A stretch of 64,000 nucleotides of DNA, from positions 21,734,001 through 21,798,000 of the forward strand of contig JASXTE010000016.1 of NCBI GenBank assembly GCA_030280995.1, read 5' to 3'. The notes under the pieces were generated by a model. That model ran no database searches. It had not been told where the DNA came from and saw only the letters and a program-made list of their open reading frames with translations. The DNA is from Hemileia vastatrix. Lineage: Eukaryota > Basidiomycota > Pucciniomycetes > Pucciniales > Zaghouaniaceae. Positions 23,718 through 35,777 of this stretch are shown here, one piece after another. The position numbers and the translations under genes are program-made. The number at the start of each line of letters is the position of its first letter. Position 1 is the first letter of the stretch.

Positions 23718-24858
23718 TAATAGACTTAAACAAAAATCTAGTTGTATTTACTTTTCCTATATAAGGGGATCATTGTTGTTGTTTTAAAGCATCTCTTTTC
23801 TCATAACAATTATATTTTTATTATTTATTATAGAAACCAAAAACAAATTCTTATTTATTTATTTTATAATTTATTAAAATTTTAAACTGTTCAATGTGAA
23901 TTATAATTGAGCCATTTATCTAAATTATTATTATGTTGCCAATAAATTAAATTTTCTACTAAAACCACTATTCTATTATTTTTAAATTATTATATTAAAT
24001 CATTCCTACATACTGTAAAGGTGGACAGGTTTAGTTGAGATAATTATGCCCTGGATTATGGACTTTATGGGCTGCTTTTGCTTTGAGTGTCACATGTCGT
24101 GTGAAACCTACTTTACATCTATCACCATTTCTTAAGTCATAACAACTTGGCTGTAGCATATCTAATTAATCAAAAATAAAATAGTAGTAAAATCAATTAA
24201 AAATTGAGAAAAATAAAACAAAAGTCTTTGAATTGTAAATAAATTTTGTGAACAAACAGAATATGAAATTTAATTAAACATTCGATTCAATTTTCATTTT
24301 AATGATTGAGCTGGAGATTGAAAAATATGAAGCATGATGCAGAAATACTTTTTATTCTGTCCAGTGGCGAGAATTGAAGAATTTTACTTGTTGAATTAAA
24401 ATCCACCATATATCACAATCGGATATCTATTTTTGGTATTAGAGCTTGCGAAAATGCTCAAATGCTATTTATCTATTTTTGGGTATTTTTTAATTTCTAT
24501 TTTTGTCCGGCATTGTTTCCATGTCACATGACATAATATTTTACATGTGCCTTACAATGTGTTTGTCTTTGTTGCGTGCTGCTTAATCATGAACCTTCGC
24601 TTGATTGAACGATAAAGTTTAGGAAAATAGTAGCAGTCTTTCATTTAGTTTTTCTCTTACAGCTAAGTCATAAAAGGTTGAGGAAATTTTGAAGAAAAAA
24701 TCAAAGTTGCTCTCACCAAAAAATAATTTGCTTATTCAAAAGGGTCAAATTAAGGTCGGGGATGCTTTTTTTTTTGAATAGGCAAATCACTTTTTTTCGT
24801 GAGGGAGACTTTTATTTTTTTTCCTCAGAAATTCCGTAAGATTTTGCGACTTGGATGT
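23718..24858. other. AT-rich spacer between DNA transposon and copia element
   Basis: No gene seen. It holds the hairpin-forming inverted repeat at 24702-24813 (own entry) and a segment at 24078-24107 vaguely like the end of the 775-bp gypsy LTR, not secure enough to annotate. Confidence 0.5.
24702..24813. repeat. Imperfect inverted repeat (MITE-like hairpin)
   Basis: Arm 24702-24741 begins CAAAGTTGCTCTCACC and ends CTTATTCAAAA; arm 24772-24813 begins TTTTGAATAGGCAAAT and ends GAGGGAGACTTT, its imperfect reverse complement, with a 30-bp loop. Too short for a coding element; probably a small MITE or the remains of one. Confidence 0.55.
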
Positions 24859-24863
24859 ATTTG

Positions 24864-24976
24864 TATAAGAACCGCGTCAGTAACTCTACTCCGAGTGGAA
24901 CCGGAGAAAAGGTACAGACGCAATTCCCATAGGCTTAAATAGGGAAACTAGCTAAGACCTAACTATGTACATAACA
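24864..24976 (-). repeat. Copia LTR (3' in element sense)
   Basis: 113 bp, identical base for base to 29652-29764 by eye. Very short for a copia LTR. Flanked on the outside by the target duplication ATTTG. Confidence 0.93.
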
Positions 24977-25068
24977 CCCCTGCCCTTTGCGAGTTTCCCA
25001 TTGCCATAAATATAAAGATAGAAAGAAAAGAAATGGTAATAATGAAAATTAAATTAAATTAAATTAAA

Positions 25069-28000
25069 TTAGAAAACACATAGAGTACGCCTTTTTTCCT
25101 TCCATACATTTGGACCAAGTGATTTAGTTAGTAAATCAGCTATTTGAGCAGCAGAAGGTATTCATTGTATGGAGATTTTTTTTGTTTAAGCTGTTCGTTT
25201 ACAAAATAAAATTCATGCTCGATATGTCTAGAGCGTTTGTCGCTGGTATTGTCAGTAGCAGTAACTATCGCACTCTTATTATCACACAACATTTTGGTTG
25301 GAGGTAAACTCTTGCACAAATCTAACAGTAAGTTTCTCAACCATAAGACTTGCCTCGTTGCATTTGCCAGTGAAATATATTCAGAATGCAAAGCTGCCAG
25401 CGCAACTGTTGATTGTTGCTTTGATTGCCAAAGTATCGGACAACCATTAAGAAAAAGTACATGGCCATTAGTTGAACGTTGAAATTCTCCTCCCCATGTA
25501 GCATCAGAATATGCAATGGTGTTAAGTTCGCCTTTTTCTGGAAATAAATTTAGCTTCAGGTCTCGAGTGAAATCCAAATATCTCAATAAATGATGCAGTG
25601 CTCTCCATTTGTTATCTCCCGGTGCAGATGCGTATCTAGCTAAAAAATTAACGGGGAAAGCTAAATCTGGCCTTGATCCTGCAACAAGATAGGTAAAAGC
25701 GCCTATAATTGATAGGAATTTTGTCGAGCCGTATGCGCCAGATGTTTTCAAGGATGAGATGTTCATATTAGTTGGAAGTGGTGACGTAGCTTTCATGCCT
25801 GCTTCATTGAAATCTTTAAGAATTCTGTTGACTAGAGATGGCTGTGATAAGGAAAAACCAAGGTCATTTTGCTCTACTTTTAAACCTACAACTGAATCTA
25901 AAGTATCATTCCACTTTATCTTTACTTTGCTGTTCAAATCAGTTTGAAGCTTATCCATTGTTAATTCATCACTACATGTAACAACCCCATCATCAACATG
26001 TACCCAGATGATCCCAGTGGTTTGGTTATTCTTGAAAACATAGAAGCTTGTGTCGTGTTTGCTACTTATGTATCCTAAACTTTCAAGAATACCTGCCAAA
26101 TGAAACCACCAACACCTAGAAGCTTGCTTTGTGCTGTAGAGGGCCTTCTTTAGGTGACATACTTGTGACAGATTGTCGTTCAAAAAGCCCTCAGGCTGTT
26201 TGACATAAATTGTTTCATTAATTTGGCTATGAAGATAGGCAGCAGTAATATCAAACGATTTAACTACCCAATTATTCATGGCTGCTAAAGTAAGAAGAAC
26301 TCTTAATGAAACAAATTTTGCTGTTGGAGAAAAAGTATCTGAGAAATCTACACCTGCAACTTGTTTAAAACCTTGGGCTACATATCGAGCTTTGTATCTT
26401 GATATTTTACCCTCAGGTGTGCGTTTGATGGCAAAAACCCATCGGGCACCCAAAACAGTAGCTCCTTTTGGTAAATCCACTATCTCCCAAACGCCCATAG
26501 AGGAGAGATTCTTTAGTTCTTCCTTGCATGCTGCTTTCCATTTGTCAGCATCAGGTTGTTTGCATGCTTGAGTATAGGATGAAGGTAGGCGCTCTGAAAT
26601 AGAGTGAGCATTTGCTTCTATGTGATTGACCAGCAGATCTTGTGCTTCTATAATATTTTCAGCTGTAAAATCCCCAAGAACAAGGGCATTGAGAATGTGT
26701 GAAATGGAGCCTTTACTTGTTGATGGTGTCAGTGAGGGAGATATGGTAGATTCCTTAACATCACCAGTGAAAATAGCCATCGCTGAAGCCACTAATTCAC
26801 CAGTTTCAGGATGCCAGAAAATCCATCCATTTCCACCATTTGCATATGCTACAACTCGAGCATGCAGGATTCTATTCTGGAGTTTGTTTCACTTTTTGTT
26901 AGGAATATGAACATATGCCCATTTGCCAAAAACACAAAAGTTTCCTATGGAAGGTTTTTTGTTAAATATTATTTCATAAGGGGTTTTGACTCCTGTGTTA
27001 ACATTAGGAAGCCTGTTGTGAAAATATGACGCCCAAAGATAGGCAAAACTCCACATATTCATATCGAGTCCGCTACCCACCAAAACAGTACGAGCCATAT
27101 CACCGATTGTTCTATTAAAACGCTCAGCACTACCGTTTTTTCCATGATGATACGGCATTGAATGTTCATGAAATATACCAGCATTAGCGAGGAAAGTACT
27201 GAATTTTTGATTATAGTACTCCGTTCCATTGTCTGTCCTGAGAAACTTTATTTTGAGATTTGTAACGTTTTCTAATCTGTTTTTGAAATTTATGAAAGCG
27301 TCTAGAACTTTGGTCTTCGATTTTATGACATGTACTTCGCCATAGGTTGAGAAAGCTTCACGGAAGAGGACCGCATATATTTCGCCACCAGAGGACAAAT
27401 CTGGGAGAGGGCCGACAACATCAGTAACAACTAACTCCATGAGCTTGAAATCTCTATTAGATACCAGAGCTGTTTGTTGTCTCTTTCCTTTGGCAACTGC
27501 ACAAACATCACAGAAAAATGTACCACCTGGGATGTCGTCTGGTATATCGTCACAACATTGGAACTTGAGAATTTTCTTCAAAACTTGAATGATTGCGTGA
27601 CCCAATCTGCGGTGCCAATACAACAGAGAGTTTACTGGTGCAAAAGGGTAAGGAATGGCTGAAGACATGGATGGAGGGGGGATAAAAGGGGCCATGGAGA
27701 CATGAGACAAAGGGGAAGAAATCAGACAGTCTACATTGCACAAATCAATATCCTTTTTTATGTTTTTAAGTACAGGTTTTTTAATTTTTATTGACCATTT
27801 TCTTTTGTTTTTTATGATGTTAGAGATAAAAATAGGAACAGAACTGCTAGAAAATATAATGTTATTATCTGAATCGAATGTCATGTGCATCCCTTTATCA
27901 AGAAGATCAAACAAAGAAATGAGAGTTTGTCTAGCTTTATCACAAAAAAAAACATTGTGTAAAATTACTGTTTTCCCATTAAAACCAGAAATTAGCATGT

Positions 28001-29486
28001 CGCCAAAACCAGTTATAAAAGCAGGGGCTGCGTCAGTGGCCACATTCACTTTAATAGGTTTGATAGGTTTAAAATTAAACAGTAGATTTACATTGCCTGT
28101 CACATGATGAGTAGCCCCTGAGTCGAGAACTGCTTCATCTAGTGCCAACAAATGATTGGCCAACCATTCTTCATTTCCCAGATCGATACCATCCAAATTT
28201 GTTACCAAGGCTTCGATATCTGCTTGATTCAATTCAGTAAATCGAGCAGATGAAGTGGAAGGTTTGGATGTATTGGTGATGGTTTTTACTTGATTGCGAA
28301 TACGGTGCAGAATGGGTCGAGCCAGTTTGAGTTTCGCTTCTTGTAATGCCCATACTTCAACATTAAAAGCCGAACCATTGGGGTTATAAGGGCATGTTTT
28401 CAAGAAGTGTTCTGCACAACTACAAAGAAAACATGCGGTCTCCCTAGGCTTAGCATACGGCAGTCGATAAGAGTCTGTTTTACCCCGTCAAAAAACCAAA
28501 GCATCAATCGGGGCATCCAGTGCTAAGGCGGTCGAGGATGGTGTGACATTTGATGCGGAGGCTGCATTATTCAGTGCCTTGATCATTGAATTTAAAGAAG
28601 GTTGGGCGATCACTGATTGAGTCTCAAAATGGCGGTTTACCGAATGGTAGATTTCATTTGCATTGGAGGGGAGAAGGGTTTGCACCAATAAAGAAGTTAC
28701 CAAATCTTCCGAGAAATCAAAATTGGACCGTTTAATGCGGCCAATAAAAGACTTGACTTTGTCAATATGAGAAGTCATGTCTGTAAAAGGGCAATTGCAG
28801 ATTACAAGAAGATCACAAAAAAGTGAGGCACGAAGAGTGTGAGTAGACACTTCAAATTTTTCAGCCAGGGTTTGGAAAGCCGTAAAACAGGAAGCATCCT
28901 CATCAATTAGTGTCTGCAGTTTGCCAGGTATGGAATTGAAGATGACGTTCCATCCCAGTAAATCCTCAAATTTCGACAGGAGCGTGTTTAACGGTAGTTC
29001 CACAGTGGCATAAGAAGAATTACCAATCCATTGTTTCATTACCACAAGCGTCATTTTACGCCATTCAGGCCAATTAGTTCCTTCAATGTCTAGTTTTTCT
29101 AATTTGGAAGCGACATTGAATACCCTGCTTAAGTAAATTTGTGATAATTCGCCTCGGTATGACTCGAGAGATCCAGAGGATGTATTGGTTGCGGGCATCT
29201 CAGTAGACGCTTCGAAAGGGAGTTCTGGACTTGAGGCGCGTGGAGTAGTAGAAGAAAAAGATTCTTCTGGGGAGTCTGGGGAAGTCTCCGGTGGTTCCGG
29301 GATAGATTCAGGGGTACTAAAAAAAGATTGGGCGCGTGAGGTGGAAGCAGGATTAGCAGAAGTCGTAGGGCTGAGGTGAGATGATATTGAAGCTTTCACT
29401 TCTCGAGCGAGAATGGGACGGTCGCGAGGAACTTTTGGTTTTGGTTTAAAAGGATCAGGGGTTTGTGTTCGAGGGGGAGGGGTCAT
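25069..29486 (-). pseudogene. Copia gag-pol polyprotein with in-frame stops
   Basis: One frame from ATG 29484-29486 to TAA 25069-25071, about 1470 codons, broken in four places. Gag: Pro/Ser-rich start, then a UBN2-like body. TGA 28488-28490 interrupts just before the zinc knuckle CFLCSCAEHFLKTC. Protease: LDSGATHHVTG. Integrase: WHRRLGH zinc motif, the CDVCAVAKGK pair, DVVGPLP, RTDNGTEY and ERFNRTIGD supply the D-D-E triad. TGA 26889-26891 follows IPNKK at the integrase-RT junction. RT: GARWVFAIKRTPEGKI, FDITAAYLHS, and HVDD in place of the usual YVDD. RNase H: SDATWGGE. Near 25170 an A run has slipped by one base and a TGA follows; the proper C-terminus (LLTKSL) resumes in the other frame. 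It would make virus-like particles, cDNA and integration; this copy cannot make pol in one piece without readthrough. Confidence 0.88.
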
Positions 29487-29651
29487 CCAAAATGATTAGT
29501 GTTGGACAATGCGATTGAGAAGGATGGATGGTAATGCTATCAAAGCGGGGTTCAAGAAAAAGGAACTTGGACAAAATCAATACGATGCTTTCATGTATGA
29601 CTAGTACAGTACGGCAAATGACGTGTTCTCTAAGCAGGATAGCCCATAACC

Positions 29652-29764
29652 TATAAGAACCGCGTCAGTAACTCTACTCCGAGTGGAACCGGAGAAAAGG
29701 TACAGACGCAATTCCCATAGGCTTAAATAGGGAAACTAGCTAAGACCTAACTATGTACATAACA
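29652..29764 (-). repeat. Copia LTR (5' in element sense)
   Basis: 113-bp partner of 24864-24976, followed by the ATTTG target duplication. It would carry the element promoter; no clear TATA box is visible inside so short an LTR. Confidence 0.93.
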
Positions 29765-29769
29765 ATTTG

Positions 29770-30447
29770 ATTCATGCTCCATTAATTTGATTAATTCAAT
29801 TCATTGATCTTTATCTTTTTTATTATGTTTGTTAATTGGGTATTAGCAGCAGAGACCCTTCATTAACTTATTGAGATATTAATATTCTTAAATGATTGGC
29901 TGTTTATTTATTTCACCAAACATGGATATAGCTTTATAGTTCGCATAGTCTTTGATTATTGCTCAATAGTTTTTAGGTATTTAAGGCAGGAACCCCTCAT
30001 GAGCTAAGTGAGAGAATGGCGGCGTCAGTTGACGTTTTCTTTTTTTTGTATTATGAAGGTCATCATGAGCTTCCTAAGTTCTTAGAGTTTATAAAGAAAT
30101 TCACAGGAATTATGACATTCCAGTTACTTCCAAGTGGAATTTTTTTTAATCATCTCTTCATACAACATATCAAATTGAAAACCCTAAATTTAATGTCGAC
30201 TAAAACCAATTGATTAGACTATTGTTTCCCTAAGTCCCAATTTTCGCCTTTGTGGTTTTTACCACAGAATTTACATAATTCTATACATGCCTAAAAGTAA
30301 CAAAAACAGATAAAATAAGGCAATTCAAGAAATATAAGACATAGATGTTTTGCTAACTTCACTCCAGTGATCCTATCCAAAAAAAATCCTATGGCACGAT
30401 ATAATATACCTCAGCTCATATATTGCCTATTTTTCGGTGCAAATCCT
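29770..30447. other. Intergenic, downstream of the sugar transporter
   Basis: AT-rich sequence without recognised coding potential. It separates the copia element from the transporter's stop codon and should contain the transporter's polyadenylation signals. Confidence 0.5.
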
Positions 30448-33054
30448 TTACATGTTGATCCTTTCAGATTGATCACCCTTGGGTTTAAACATGTTATCCT
30501 GGTCCTCTTCAAACGTTGAACCGCTATTCATGGCATTATTCGGTGCCTCCATATTTTCAGAGACTTTGTGCATAAATAATCCATCGATTTCTTCTAAAGA
30601 TTTCCCTTTGGTTTCAGGATAAAAGAAATACTGTAATATTTTCACACAGATTGAAAGTGTATCAAATTATCATGCTCCGTAGTTTTTGATGACAACTAAA
30701 CTCACCATGAAGGGAATAAAACTCGTGTTGAAACACATGAAGATCAAATAAACTTTCCAGCCGCTACACAAACATTTTATTAAAAGACAAGGTACCAATA
30801 AAATATGAATATTTGTCGATCTGGATAGAATAGATCATTTTGTAAAACAAATATAAAAAAAACACTCACATGTTTTCAATGGCTGGAGGAAAAATTTCAA
30901 CAACAGCAAACTATTTGTTTCAAAAGTAAAAACTTCTTAGTAATTAGATGATACTCTTCCATAATAAAAAGAAACTAACGTTTATTATCCAATTGCAAGC
31001 TGTCGCAAGTGCAGTACCTTTTGCTCGAATACGTAATGGTAAAATTTCTGGAGGGTACACCCAGACTGTATAACAAATTGAATAAATAGTAGATGGGCAA
31101 AAATTCCACTCGTCACAACTGCACAGGAAAATAAGAAAACTTATCACTAACCTGTTGCCTGAAACCCTACAGTGAATGTTCCAAGGTACATAAAACATAA
31201 AACCGCTGCCACTACTCCTGCTGCCAAAGAGTCATGAGGATGATATTGAACTCTTCTAACAACCCCAGAAAGCACGGCAAAGATGCATGACATGACAGAT
31301 ACTGATCCAATAAGCAGCGGACGACGACCAACAGTATCGATCAAAAACCTGAAAAACACAGCATGAGTACGACTACTTAGGATATACAGACGATGAGAAA
31401 AACAATAAAATTTTGCACAAGCTACTGACCAAGGAACAAATGAAGCCAAGAAAAAGAATGTAAACATGAAACCTGACATCAAACTTGCCATTGAGTCGGA
31501 AAAGCCAATTGAACTGGAAAAAATGAAATTTGCGTAATAAATTATGCCTAAAAATAACACATGAGTTCCCAAGCCGAACAATTAAAAATAAAAAAATATT
31601 TCATTGAGGAAAACTACATCCGCAAAGATATTTTTAAAACATGAACCAATGATTACCATTAATGCCACCCAGTTGCTGAAAAAACTGGACTGAACAGGCT
31701 ATCAAGAGTCGGCGTCTTGAACAAAGTTCATCATTTCGCCAAAGATCTTTCCAACTCCGAACACTTACGCCCTTTTCAAATACTACGGCAGCTTCTATTT
31801 CCTTGAACTTTTCTTGGGCAGTAGGATCGCTTGGAGTGGTGGCCAACAACCTCGCTACAACTGCTAAAGATTCATCGGATTGAGAATGATAGGCCAACCA
31901 TCTGGGCGACTCAGGAATAATAAAACTAAGTATAAAAATGGGGACGATAAGGACTCTTGATATATTGAAACATGCTATCAGTAACGCGCCTCAGCTATCT
32001 AAAATATGAAAGTCCTTACAGCTGAAAAGCAATGGGGAATCTGAAGGATATTGAACCTTTAAAGTGGTTAGTCATTCCATAATCCTGTTTCATAAACAAG
32101 CTATTAGCCAGCCAGATAACAAACAAGTAACATGGCTTGAAGTAAAAGAATAAAACAAACAATCCAATATGCTAGAAAGATGCCAAAGTTGAGAGTCGAA
32201 AGCTGAGCACAAGCGTCTAGCACAAAACTAAGTCAGTGGGGTCAAAGCGCTTTCTGAATTTTTGGTATAGCATACATCGGCCTCGGCTTGCTTTGGGGCT
32301 TATTTCTGCCTGCAAAACGGGGGCAGTTGAATTGATGAATCCTGTTTTTGACAATACCCACAAAACGTCAACAACCACTTCATAAAAAGTATTATGTAAC
32401 ATGATAAGAAACCACAAGATCCGCCAAAGCTTGTCCGCACACAACAATAGCACTGAGCTCATAGCACTTACCCATTCCTATTCCACTGGTGACTCGCCCT
32501 ACGATGATTTCTGCCCGACTCCTTGAAACTGCCTGGATAATTGCACCAACTATCATCCAGGCAGATCCTACAGTTATCGACTTCTTTCGACCCAGCTTTT
32601 CACCAATGACAAACGTAGCAACCGCACCTACGAAACATCCGATTTCATATATTGCCACTATAGTGGACCTTTAATATTTTAAAAATACAGCGGAAAAGAA
32701 ACAATTTAGTCAAAATTAGGACAAGTGCAAGCATATAAGGTTTTACAAGTTTTAGATCTGGATATCGGGAATGGAAAATGGAAAAAAGAATTTGCTTTTT
32801 CATACAAAGCTGAGCCTTGAGGGTTTGAAAAGGTATTATTCCATGCTGGGGATGATGTTAATCCACCTGTTGTATAGGAAGAGAGTTGAAAATGGCACAA
32901 AGTTTAGCAGGCAAAGTGACTTAAAATTCACAGCAATGACTGTTAGTAAACATTCCCAACCTATTACTCCGTTATCGTAGCCAATGAGCATAAAACTCAA
33001 TGTTGTCAAAGAGGAGACCAAGAGCACTAGCTTCTGGCCACTAAGGGAAGTCAT
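30448..33054 (-). CDS. MFS sugar transporter (sugar porter family), 13 exons, 506 aa
   Basis: Exons by hand on the minus strand: 33054-32961, 32866-32806, 32668-32472, 32341-32276, 32216-32161, 32084-32020, 31955-31657, 31547-31430, 31348-31152, 31065-30980, 30910-30870, 30763-30706, 30630-30448. They sum to 1521 nt, exactly 507 codons with the stop, and every junction keeps the family pattern. Sugar-porter motifs: GYDNGVIGGL in the first helix region, GEKLGRKK after helix 2, IVGRVTSGIGMGF, QAEISPKASRGR, PESPRWL before the central loop, QQLGGINGIIYYANF in helix 7, DTVGRRPL, WVYPPEILPLRIRAKG, and PETKGKSLEEIDGLF at the C-terminus. About 12 membrane helices, plasma membrane, proton-coupled hexose or related sugar uptake by family; the exact sugar cannot be read. 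Length is usual. The reading frame is free of stops, unlike the neighbouring elements, so it is a functional host gene. Confidence 0.92.
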
Positions 33055-34485
33055 ATGAAAATATAAGAGCTAACGATGATAGTGATGATGAGATACTTGT
33101 AAGCGAGATTAAGCAATAAGGTGAAAACAGATGACAGGAGGACCGAATCCACTCCAAGGCTTAGGTTGAAAGGACCGGAACAGATAAGATCAATAGGGGG
33201 AATTGACAACCAGAAAAAGAGCGGAGTTCCAATACAAACAAGTGCAAAAAATGTATCCTAATGTAGCTCAAGGTTGAGTATTAAGTGGTAATTCTTGTGA
33301 AAGCCTGAAATGAAGGTATAAGAGAACGTTAAAGTTAAAAATTAAGAGAGAGTGTGATTGCACGGTTTTATCAGGTGTTCCACTGTCTTGCCTAGAATAC
33401 TAAGATAAAAAACAACCAATTCTCACAGTAAAAGATATATAGCTGGCAAGGAGAATGAGGACTCAAGGCTCTGTGGGAGTCTACAAGTTCAATAATTAAA
33501 TTCGTAGATACGAAGCAATGACAGCGAGAAAACGTGATTGAGCCAAAAAGTTTAATATTCGCTTTAAGCGTGACTACTAGAGACCAATTACTGCGTTACT
33601 AAACAAATCGAATCAAACCACTGTTATAGTTTTATATCTTAAAAAAGATCATCAGCCCCGAAGCAGCCAAGCACAGGACAAAAAAAGGCAGGTTGCGCAT
33701 TACAAGTTCATGTGGCTTTTCACTTTCCAACCTTGCAGCCATCAGCCACTTGAAACAATCAACAAAATTAATTCACAGTTGTGGGGTAGCCCTTAGAGAA
33801 TTCAAATCAAAGCATGTTGATCTAGTTAGTTAGTTAGTTTAGTGAGTGGCCGGTTGTTTCTCTTACCTGCCTTTCAATGTCTCGAAAGTGGTGCCTAAAC
33901 TTACAGTAAGCAAAGCGAAAAATCTTTCAACCTCAATGTGACCGACAGGCCAGGCCATTCTATTCTATTTCCTCTGTGATTGAAGATTTGTGTTCAAAAA
34001 TTACCATTCATATTGAATCGACTGTAAGATGCCAAAATCCTAACCTGACACTCATGTTTTTAACTCAAACTGACTGGTGAAGGGTTCAGGATACAGCAAT
34101 TGTCAAAAGCTTGTAGCTTTTCTAAAAAGTACTTGGACGGAAAACTTGACATGTAGCAGCAAAGCCACTGAATCCTAGCGTATTCATTGTTCACTGTCAA
34201 ATGTCAAGGTTTCTGTCAATAAAAATTAAAATGTTTTACAAAAATGGCGCAAGCTTTCTTGTATGGATTGTAGAAACATGACAGTTAGCTTCAGCTTGAT
34301 TAATAACCCAGTTTGCGATACTTGTCTTCATATGGTAATTATTCATGGGTTCAACTAGCATTTGCTTTTTCTGTCTTCTGAAGTGGGTTAGAAGTCGAAA
34401 TGAACTATTATGTAACCTCAATGTTCCATCGATTCGTCACATGTTTTATCAGTAACAGTCAGAATGAATTATTTACCACACATTA
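33055..34485. promoter_or_regulatory. Upstream region of the sugar transporter
   Basis: About 1.4 kb between the transporter start and the gypsy LTR. GC content is higher than in the AT-rich TE zones, and no reliable frame is seen on either strand. By position it contains the transporter promoter and 5' leader. The gypsy insertion at 34485 splits what was once continuous upstream DNA (continuing at 42606). Confidence 0.45.
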
Positions 34486-35544
34486 TGTCAGATGCAGGGA
34501 TGAAACATCTGACAAACAAGAGATAAAGGGAAGAGTATGTATCAGATGCAGGGAGGAAACATCTAACAAACAAGAGATAAAGGGAAGAGCATGGATATAA
34601 ACAAACAGACAGTTAATAATAGAAAAGGATAGAAAAGAGAACAAAGGGAGAAAGAATGATATACATAAAAACACAGCAGATAATAGAATAGAGATAAGAA
34701 AGAAGAAAAGGATAGCTGTGTAAATACAAACAAGAAGAACAAACATACAAAGAAACAAGAGCTATAACAATAATAAAAAGGAAATAAGGGACATATAGAG
34801 CAAGATAAAGGGAAAGATAGTACATATAGGGTTATGGGCAAATTAGAATAAGGAAGAGAAAGTACAAAGGGAGAGAATATGTAAATAAAGATAAATAGAA
34901 TACATGAAATAAAATATAAAGAGGTGATTTCCTCTGGAAATCACCATCTATCTTACACACCACAATTTATATAAACCCTAGTTGAGTTACTACTATTGTA
35001 GTCCTTGAATAAATAACAGTCCACAATAATTATTATAGTTTCCCTGCTATATTGAGTGATATACTGCATAGCATATACTGTTTAATTATTATTCCCCTTA
35101 TCAAATAATATTACAGACTATATTATCTGATATTGTATCCTAAATTAGTGAGCTCTATTACTTATAACAATCTTATTATATTCTATTCCTGATACCTCTT
35201 AAGAGTAGCTTAGAGAGTATTGCAGAAGCATAAGATAAAAGTAAAGTATTGCATATTTAATAACTTACTGGTCCTAGTCATTTACTGGAGATAGTAGTAT
35301 TGGTACCTGGTCTATATATCATATAGATACTGTGGGAATTACTATAAATATATCTCCTCATTTCTATAAAGCTTAACTTGATCAAATTATAGTACTACAT
35401 AACTAGTACCTGATCTATAGCATATAATCAAAGCTATAGATAAGTGGGAATTGATTAAATATTCTACTTACTTAACTAATCATCAGACCTCAGTGCTGCT
35501 GATAAGATTGAATTAACCTCTCTTACAGTGACTTAGGCCTGACA
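34486..35544 (+). repeat. 5' LTR of the intact gypsy element
   Basis: 1059 bp, TGTCAG...CTGACA. It starts with two 54-bp direct repeats (34488-34541, 34542-34595; TCAGATGCAGGGATGAAACA versus TCAGATGCAGGGAGGAAACA). A 10-bp-arm hairpin, GGTGATTTCC-TCT-GGAAATCACC, lies at 34923-34945, and a TATA box TATATAAA at 34968-34975, placing the transcription start near 35000. The hairpin so close to the promoter could be an operator or a U3 boundary element. Confidence 0.93.
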
Positions 35545-35546
35545 GT

Positions 35547-35560
35547 TGGGGGTCTTTCCG
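35547..35560 (+). other. Candidate primer-binding site
   Basis: TGGGGGTCTTTCCG begins 2 nt after the 5' LTR. TGG complements the CCA end of a tRNA, as in most retroelements; which tRNA is not determined. Self-priming as in Tf1-type elements cannot be excluded. Confidence 0.45.
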
Positions 35561-35777
35561 TAAGTACTCAGGTACTCTCACTCACAAAAGAAAGAAGATA
35601 TAAATAAAAAAAAAATAATTAAATCGAAAAATAAACTAGAAAAATAATAAACAATAAAATAAGAAGAAAGATATACGTAAAGACTACAGACATATAAACA
35701 AAAACGCACGCACAGAATACAAACGAAGAAATAAGAAATATAAAGGAAGACAAATAATAGAATAAAAGGAAGTCAAT

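Larger units (their letters stand above)
24864..29764 (-). mobile_element. Ty1/copia retrotransposon, full length but mutated
   Basis: Two identical 113-bp LTRs (24864-24976 and 29652-29764) enclose a minus-strand gag-pol. The 5-bp duplication ATTTG is present at 24859-24863 and 29765-29769, so the ends are exact. Read in element sense the LTR starts TGTTATG and ends CTTATA. The internal region begins GGTTATGGGC next to the 5' LTR, a possible primer-binding site, and a purine tract (AAAGGGCAGGGG) lies before the 3' LTR at 24977-24988. The domain order integrase before reverse transcriptase is that of copia. LTR identity implies recent insertion, yet the coding region has several stops. Its GC content is visibly higher than the surrounding AT-rich DNA. 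Confidence 0.93.

Noticed and set aside
24078..24107. Segment resembling the end of the 775-bp gypsy LTR (GAGTGTCACATGTCGTGTGA)
   Set aside because: Only about 30 bp match, with no start, TSD or internal sequence; could be chance.
34563..34841. Open frames of 60-127 codons on the minus strand inside both gypsy LTRs
   Set aside because: They are translations of a purine-rich LTR read backwards; duplicated only because the LTRs are identical.
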